From the NCBI GenBank assembly GCA_022823465.1, contig JAJEHX010000027.1, forward strand, positions 1-61,304: a DNA stretch of 61,304 nucleotides. The letters run 5' to 3'. Both the position numbers and the translations under genes were made by a program. The stretch is from Candidatus Latescibacterota bacterium. Its GTDB lineage: Bacteria > JAAXHH01. Below are positions 56,956-61,304 of this stretch, in pieces. The notes beneath the pieces are model-generated. The model saw only the letters and a program-made list of their open reading frames with translations, did no database searches and was not told the origin of the DNA. How positions within the stretch are numbered: the first letter of the stretch is position 1; each line of letters starts with the position of its first letter.

Positions 56956-58350
56956 CTAATTGCTCGCCAGGCCTCTGACCCTGTTGATGAGCGTTTCGAC
57001 TTGCGCAGCGGTATTCATGACATGCAGCGTGGCGCGGACGCCGCTGAAATCACCCGCGGCGCCTACCGTTCGGATGTAGATACTTGGGCGGCGATACCAC
57101 AGGCGCCCGACGATATCCGAAGGATTGAGATCCTTGACCGAGAAGGAGACGAGCGCCATCGACAGATCGGGATTATCCGATCCATAGACGGTGACCCCGT
57201 CGATCTCCCTGAGTCCCTGCCTCAACTGGAGGGCAAGGTAGCGAAGGCGGGCTTCGACGGCTTCCCGGGTCAGTTTATTGTGAAAATCCAGTGCCGCGCC
57301 GATCGAAATGCGGTCGGAATAGCTCGTGGAACCCCGCTGTTCGAGTTTCCGGGCGCCCTCTATGGCCCAGTCGGGATCCGATGAACCGGTGTATACGAGG
57401 GGTTGGACCCGGTCCGCCGCGTCGTTCCGGAGGAACAGAAACCCCGTGTGCTGGGCAGCCATCATGTATTTGTGGCCGGGGCCGGCGTACATGTCGCACG
57501 CGAGATCCTGCATGTCCAGCTTCATCATGCCCGGCGGCTGGGCGCCGTCGATCAGCGTGATGATCCCCTTCGCCCTCGCCATCTCGCATATCTCCTTCAC
57601 CGGCATGACGAATCCATCGGTATAGTTGATATGACAGATGGTAAGAAACCGGGTTTTTGGCGTAATACCGGATTCCACGACGTCGATGACTTTCTGAGGG
57701 TCTTCGAGCACACGAAAGCTCGGATCCGAGATGTCCACCATTTTGAATTCCAGGCCGTCCCGTTTCGCGCGAAAGGCCATCATATTCTTCACCCAGCCAT
57801 AGTCATAGTTGGTCGTCAGGATCTCGTCGCCCGCCTTCAGGTCCAGCCCCATGAATCCGAGTCCCATGCCATCCGTGGTACTGTTCGTAAAGGCAATTTC
57901 GTCGACGTCGGCGCCTACGAAATCGGCCATGTCCTGGCGTATCTTGTCCATGCCGGGAAAAAAGTAGGTCGACCAGCACATGGCGGGATCGGAATTGACT
58001 GCTTCCACCGCTTCGGTCTGCGCCTTGTGCACGCTCATGGGTGAAATGCCGCGGGTACCCGAATTCATGAATATGACGCCGTCGCGCACCAGAAACTGCG
58101 CCGCCACCTTCTCCCAGTAGGCCTCGTCATCGGCTGCGGCGCCGCCAGGGGGCATATCCGGAATGTCGGGTAGATCGGGTTCCGGAGCCGCTTCCGCTTC
58201 GGACACCGAGGACAACAGGGTCGACGCGCCGGCCACTCCGGCCGCACCGGCCATCATGCTGCCGATGAATCCGCGACGGGATAGATGCTGGATCTTATCG
58301 GGATCCTGAATTTGGGGATTAAACGCGTGCAATATGTCAGTATCAGACAT
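56956..58350 (-). CDS. Tat-exported class V aminotransferase-fold PLP enzyme
   Basis: About 464 residues. The start is ATG 58350 (MSDTDILHAF), with GGAGG 8 nt upstream, and it lies downstream of a promoter that excludes the longer frame from 58494. A twin-arginine signal is visible: SRRGFIGS followed by a Gly/Ala-rich hydrophobic stretch (MMAGAAGVAGAS) and EAEAAPEP. The mature part has FMNSGTRGISPMSV, NSTTDGMGLGFMGL, ICHINYTDGFVMPVKEICEMARAKGIITLIDGAQPPGM (PLP-contact Asp) and AGPGHKYMMAAQHTGFLFL with the Schiff-base Lys. Tat export fits folding with PLP in the cytoplasm. It is the third class V enzyme in the window. Periplasmic role unknown. Confidence 0.88.
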   Translation of the reverse strand: MSDTDILHAFNPQIQDPDKIQHLSRRGFIGSMMAGAAGVAGASTLLSSVSEAEAAPEPDLPDIPDMPPGGAAADDEAYWEKVAAQFLVRDGVIFMNSGTRGISPMSVHKAQTEAVEAVNSDPAMCWSTYFFPGMDKIRQDMADFVGADVDEIAFTNSTTDGMGLGFMGLDLKAGDEILTTNYDYGWVKNMMAFRAKRDGLEFKMVDISDPSFRVLEDPQKVIDVVESGITPKTRFLTICHINYTDGFVMPVKEICEMARAKGIITLIDGAQPPGMMKLDMQDLACDMYAGPGHKYMMAAQHTGFLFLRNDAADRVQPLVYTGSSDPDWAIEGARKLEQRGSTSYSDRISIGAALDFHNKLTREAVEARLRYLALQLRQGLREIDGVTVYGSDNPDLSMALVSFSVKDLNPSDIVGRLWYRRPSIYIRTVGAAGDFSGVRATLHVMNTAAQVETLINRVRGLASN

Positions 58351-58420
58351 GGCTTCAGCCTCCGTCTTTGGCAATAGTCTTTCGGTTTTCCGGTAGGAGT
58401 TTAGAAGGTACAGTAGTTGG

Positions 58421-58449
58421 AGTATAAGTAAGGCCGAAGCGGTGTACAA
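58421..58449 (-). promoter_or_regulatory. Predicted sigma-70 promoter of the Tat-exported aminotransferase gene
   Basis: On the minus strand, TTGTAC (58444-58449), a 17-nt spacer and TATACT (58421-58426). Transcription near 58414 supports the ATG at 58350. Confidence 0.6.
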
Positions 58450-58504
58450 GGATATAAGTAAGAGGGGAAACCTTGTAAGTAAATCAATCGCCACTTAATT
58501 ACCC

Positions 58505-59758
58505 TCAATCATCGTCCGATAGCATCGACTGGACCCGTGGGTGCAAGTGGCTTACCAGACGATCTAGATGGGTTTTCATCCAGGCGACTGCCTCACGATA
58601 AACTTCGCCTTCACTGTCTTTGGCGAGGAAGGATAAATAACCGGCTTTCTTAAAACCTATCCGTGGTCTGTCTGCAGGATTGTGCCAATGTTCCAGATCT
58701 TCACCGATCTCCTCGCGGAGTTCAGCAATTGAATCTAAAATCGACTCGTATATCCGTGTCTCCCGTGCTTGACCTTTTCGAACGGCAAAGTAACAGCCCA
58801 TAAGCCTCTGGCTACGATTGATAAACGCTCCGAAGAACAAAGCCCACCCATTGAACGATGTATTTCTGACCTGTACATACAGCGTAGAGTCTCTACACGG
58901 ACTTGGCCAGAACGCCGATTTAGGATCTATGGATGGATCAGAAAAAGTAAATCCATCAACTACCAGGTCCCAAAATCGCTGGTTCGCCTGTTTCTGTTTC
59001 GTGAGTGTATTCGTTTTAACAGCATCATCGATGTCATCGTTATCGCTGGGAACAACTGCACCGAGTTGTCCTTCGATGACAAAACGATCTACTATTTCGG
59101 TACGTGCAAGAACTCGAGGATTGATGACTATATCGTCTGCATCCTTATAAATTGCTGCCTCTACCAAAGCCAGATTAAAGTGCAGTCCACTGTGTCGTTG
59201 CACGAAACCGACGATATTCTCAACTCCTTCCTGGATCCCATCGCCGACTATCAAAAGAAGAAACTCACCGCGCTTGAGATTACGGGATACATTGTCAACG
59301 AACGCTTTCTCATTCAATTCTGGATTTTGTCTCTGGACCAATTTGAATAGAACGTTTTCAGTCCTGCCAGACTTCAGAGATAGCCGAGTCTGCAAGTCTT
59401 CGTAATTCCAGGAGGCCAAGTCTTTGGCATAATCGAGAATCTGACCAATCACCTCCCGGCGTGCCTCCGGATTTCGCCACAGCTTGAACTCGACGAGTAC
59501 AATTCGACCCAGAGGGTTCACGAATAGCGCATCTATATATCCGGATTGAGTTTTCAATTCTGTGCAAACAGGGACAATGCCTTCGTAAGTTGGATCTATC
59601 TCGGATATCGGAAGCGACTTGGGATGACAAAAAATAAGGGACTGGAGCCTTTCTTCGCTTATACCACCTGAATGGACACCGGATCTTAATGGTAGTCGCT
59701 TAAGGACTTCGGACGTCATTTTTTCGGCAGGATTCAGCCGAATCAGATAATCAGACAT
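58505..59758 (-). CDS. PD-(D/E)XK nuclease-fold protein with DUF4268-like C-terminal domain
   Basis: A 417-residue protein starting at ATG 59758 after AGAAGG. The N-terminal part has ERLQSLIFCHPKSLP, then the nuclease core: Asp 76 in GYIDALFV, Glu 90 and Lys 92 in IVLVEFKLWRN, and Gln 106 in IGQILDYAKDLASW. This is the usual D-x(13)-ExK-...-Q pattern. The C-terminal 150 residues (FWDLVVDGFTF...GWALFFGAFINRSQRLMGCYFAVRKG...HWHNPADRPRIGF) resemble DUF4268 domains found in stand-alone or restriction-linked nucleases. The gene is visibly AT-richer than its neighbours, suggesting horizontal acquisition. No methylase or partner gene is adjacent. DNA cleavage is inferred, not proven. Confidence 0.75.
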   Translation of the reverse strand: MSDYLIRLNPAEKMTSEVLKRLPLRSGVHSGGISEERLQSLIFCHPKSLPISEIDPTYEGIVPVCTELKTQSGYIDALFVNPLGRIVLVEFKLWRNPEARREVIGQILDYAKDLASWNYEDLQTRLSLKSGRTENVLFKLVQRQNPELNEKAFVDNVSRNLKRGEFLLLIVGDGIQEGVENIVGFVQRHSGLHFNLALVEAAIYKDADDIVINPRVLARTEIVDRFVIEGQLGAVVPSDNDDIDDAVKTNTLTKQKQANQRFWDLVVDGFTFSDPSIDPKSAFWPSPCRDSTLYVQVRNTSFNGWALFFGAFINRSQRLMGCYFAVRKGQARETRIYESILDSIAELREEIGEDLEHWHNPADRPRIGFKKAGYLSFLAKDSEGEVYREAVAWMKTHLDRLVSHLHPRVQSMLSDDD

Positions 59759-59853
59759 TACCTTCTCTCCATCATGACAACCTGCTTGTTATTTGGATCT
59801 CTGTAAGATTAATGTCAGACCAGTTTAGTGCTTACGACCGCCTCATTCCTAAA

Positions 59854-60861
59854 TCATTCGTACCTGTCCAAGTAACCACGCAGGCGCGCGCATTCCTCTT
59901 TCTCGGCGGGATCCAGTTCAATCTGGTTCATGCGGGCACGAACATTGTACAGACTCATCTCGTCGGGTGTTTCTTCGTTGTCCAGGATTTCCCGTATCCG
60001 TGCGGCAAAGTAGCTGCCCCAGTCCGGCTGACGCCCGTCCAGGTCCGTGAATCCATATTCCTTTGCGAGCGACCCGCTCGAGTACAGCCCGCCATTCTTT
60101 GAAGCGACGTCCGGATCGGCCGCCAGGGCCGCCACGCCCCTGCCCATGTAACACGGCGTCTCCGATTCCTCGAAGAACGAGTCCTTCGCGATACCATCCC
60201 GCCAGTTCTCTTCCGTGACCCCGAAACCGTCCAGCATCGCTTCGGAACGCAGGAAGCCCGGGGTTACGGTCAGCGCGGTGATCCGGTGCGCGTGGAGGTC
60301 GCGCGACATCGCATACCCCAGTCGGATCGTGGCATTCTTCGCCAGGTCGTAGAACAGGTTCCCCCTATAGCCCATCGTGTCGCCGTCCGTTACTTCCACG
60401 ATCAGCCCGGAGTTCTGTTCGATCATGATGGGCACGCCGATCCGGCTGGTGATGATATGGCTGTCGACCGCCCCTTCGAGCATTCTGAATCCCTTGGTCG
60501 TATCGAGTTCCCAGAACGGCGAACCCCACTCAATCATTTCGTCGCCGCCCCAGATATCGTTGACCAGGACGTCGAGCCGGTTCTGCTCATCTCTGATGCG
60601 CGCAAACAGCCGCTCGACCTCGGCTTCGACCGTGTGGTCCGTCCGCACGGCAATGCCCTTACCGCCTTCGGACGTGACCATTTCGGCGGTTTGCTCTATC
60701 GTCTCCGGCCGTCCTGCCGTGGCCGGATGGCCTTTCACGCTTCGGCCGGTGCAGTAGACCGTGGCGCCCGCCGCCCCGAGCATGCGGGCGATGCCGCGTC
60801 CGGTGCCGCGTGTCGCTCCCGTGACGACGGCCACACGGTCCTGGAGGGGTTTCTGTGTCAT
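59854..60861 (-). CDS. Short-chain dehydrogenase/reductase (SDR) family oxidoreductase
   Basis: A 335-residue classical-type SDR. The cofactor motif is VAVVTGATRGTGRGIARMLGAAGATVYCTGRS, the Asp of strand 3 or 4 is in VRTDHTVEAE, the N-x-x-G region reads VLVNDIWGGDE, and the catalytic pair is Y-x3-K in FYDLAKNATIRLG with a Thr/Ser in VEVTDGDT. CTGRS suggests NADP. About 60 residues after the core exceed the common 250-residue length and include a helical tail (LDPAEKEECARLRGYLDRYE). It may act on a sugar or steroid-like alcohol; this is unknown. It has its own promoter. Confidence 0.9.
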   Translation of the reverse strand: MTQKPLQDRVAVVTGATRGTGRGIARMLGAAGATVYCTGRSVKGHPATAGRPETIEQTAEMVTSEGGKGIAVRTDHTVEAEVERLFARIRDEQNRLDVLVNDIWGGDEMIEWGSPFWELDTTKGFRMLEGAVDSHIITSRIGVPIMIEQNSGLIVEVTDGDTMGYRGNLFYDLAKNATIRLGYAMSRDLHAHRITALTVTPGFLRSEAMLDGFGVTEENWRDGIAKDSFFEESETPCYMGRGVAALAADPDVASKNGGLYSSGSLAKEYGFTDLDGRQPDWGSYFAARIREILDNEETPDEMSLYNVRARMNQIELDPAEKEECARLRGYLDRYE

Positions 60862-60920
60862 CTTGTATCCCGGCAGTTGGTTTGGTCGTGTATCAATAGC
60901 GTGGCAATGAAGAACATTAA

Positions 60921-60949
60921 AAGGTATGCGTCGTAGCGATACATGTCAA
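60921..60949 (-). promoter_or_regulatory. Predicted sigma-70 promoter of the SDR gene
   Basis: On the minus strand, TTGACA (60944-60949), a 17-nt spacer and TACCTT (60921-60926). Confidence 0.6.
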
Positions 60950-61050
60950 AGTGATAGGCGGTCCTGTCAGGATAGCAGTTGTTTTGCCGGTCAGGTCTTA
61001 TTAAGGTATGGGATCATGTGCACGATAAGGGACTATTTTTAGAGGCACAA

Positions 61051-61304
61051 ATGGCCATCATACCTGTTGATTATACCAATCCCCGTTACGACGCGAAATC
61101 CCTGCACCGTTTTACATCAGAATCGCTTCGGAAGGCCGGCCTGTCGAAAGCCCACGGGACGGAAATGGCCGATTACCTGACCGCGACGGACCTGCGCGGC
61201 GTCCTCAGCCATGGAACCCGCCAGCTTCCGGGCTATGTGAGATCCTTCCAGTCGGGCAAGTACAATGCCCGGCCGAACATCCGGGTCTACCGGGAGGCGG
61301 CCGG
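61051..61304 (+). CDS. Malate/L-lactate dehydrogenase (Ldh_2) family protein, N-terminal part
   Basis: The frame starts at ATG 61051, 5 nt after AGAGG, and runs off the window end, giving about 84 residues. The sequence YDAKSLHRFTSESLRKAGLSKAHGTEMADYLTATDLRGVLSHGTRQLPGYVRSFQSGKYNARPNIRVYRE contains the hallmark D-x-RG-x-x-SHG motif of the Ldh_2 family (malate, L-sulfolactate and ureidoglycolate dehydrogenases; NAD(P)-dependent, not Rossmann-fold). His in SHG is the family's catalytic-site His. The substrate cannot be chosen from the fragment. Confidence 0.88.
   Translation, partial: MAIIPVDYTNPRYDAKSLHRFTSESLRKAGLSKAHGTEMADYLTATDLRGVLSHGTRQLPGYVRSFQSGKYNARPNIRVYREAA

Overview
This is a GC-rich (about 60% by eye), gene-dense bacterial chromosome window from what looks like an uncultured, probably marine, Gram-negative lineage. 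Several traits resemble the Latescibacterota or related phyla: many phytanoyl-CoA-dioxygenase-like, enolase-superfamily, sulfatase, DUF1080, HpcH aldolase, class V aminotransferase and aldo/keto reductase genes, alternating with an envelope core (Mpl, S41 protease, DUF4175 and TPR proteins). This affiliation is inference. The only RNA gene found is tRNA-Phe(GAA). I saw no rRNA, CRISPR array, insertion sequence or prophage.

Layout. 1-4127: carboxylate and sugar-acid catabolism (a DHDPS-family lyase fragment, a tartrate/D-malate-type dehydrogenase, an FAH-family hydrolase with a HEAT/zinc-ribbon partner) and an exported pentaheme cytochrome. 4206-7060: tRNA-Phe with its promoter and a large MacB/FtsX-type permease. 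7167-13252: a PhyH-HEAT fusion, a three-gene ABC-2 exporter, a methyltransferase and a DUF218-like protein. 13307-15301: a PhyH-like protein lacking the facial-triad acid and a rhamnonate-dehydratase-like enolase. 15321-21602: MscS, a transglycosylase with two solute-binding domains, MgtE and a BrkB-type protein. 21620-37887: a catabolic and transport block with two overlapping class V aminotransferases, HpcH aldolase, ornithine-cyclodeaminase family protein, two MFS carriers, amidohydrolase, peptide-type solute-binding protein, two aldo/keto reductases, TauE, sulfatase, DUF1080 and M20 peptidase.

38048-40902 is a compact stress module: ECF sigma factor, zinc-finger anti-sigma factor, then an HtrA/PDZ protein that has lost two of its three catalytic residues. 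An ECF-type promoter motif (TGAAAC-N17-CGTATA) lies just upstream of the sigma gene, and a second (TGAAAC-N16-CGTC) lies upstream of the S41 protease operon at 46 kb. 41134-46006 encodes PurD, TsaC, a GT9 glycosyltransferase and an XPB helicase. 46485-54871 is an envelope operon (S41 protease, DUF4175, TPR, Mpl). 54931-61304 holds a GNAT protein, two paralogous four-helix membrane proteins, a Tat-exported class V aminotransferase, an AT-richer PD-(D/E)XK nuclease gene (likely acquired), an SDR enzyme and the start of an Ldh-family dehydrogenase.

Two window-wide features stand out. Housekeeping promoters are readable by eye as near-consensus TTGACA-N16..18-TANNNT elements, and they decide several start codons. 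Short diverged tandem repeats or duplications (9 to 58 nt units) repeatedly lie across or just after stop codons.
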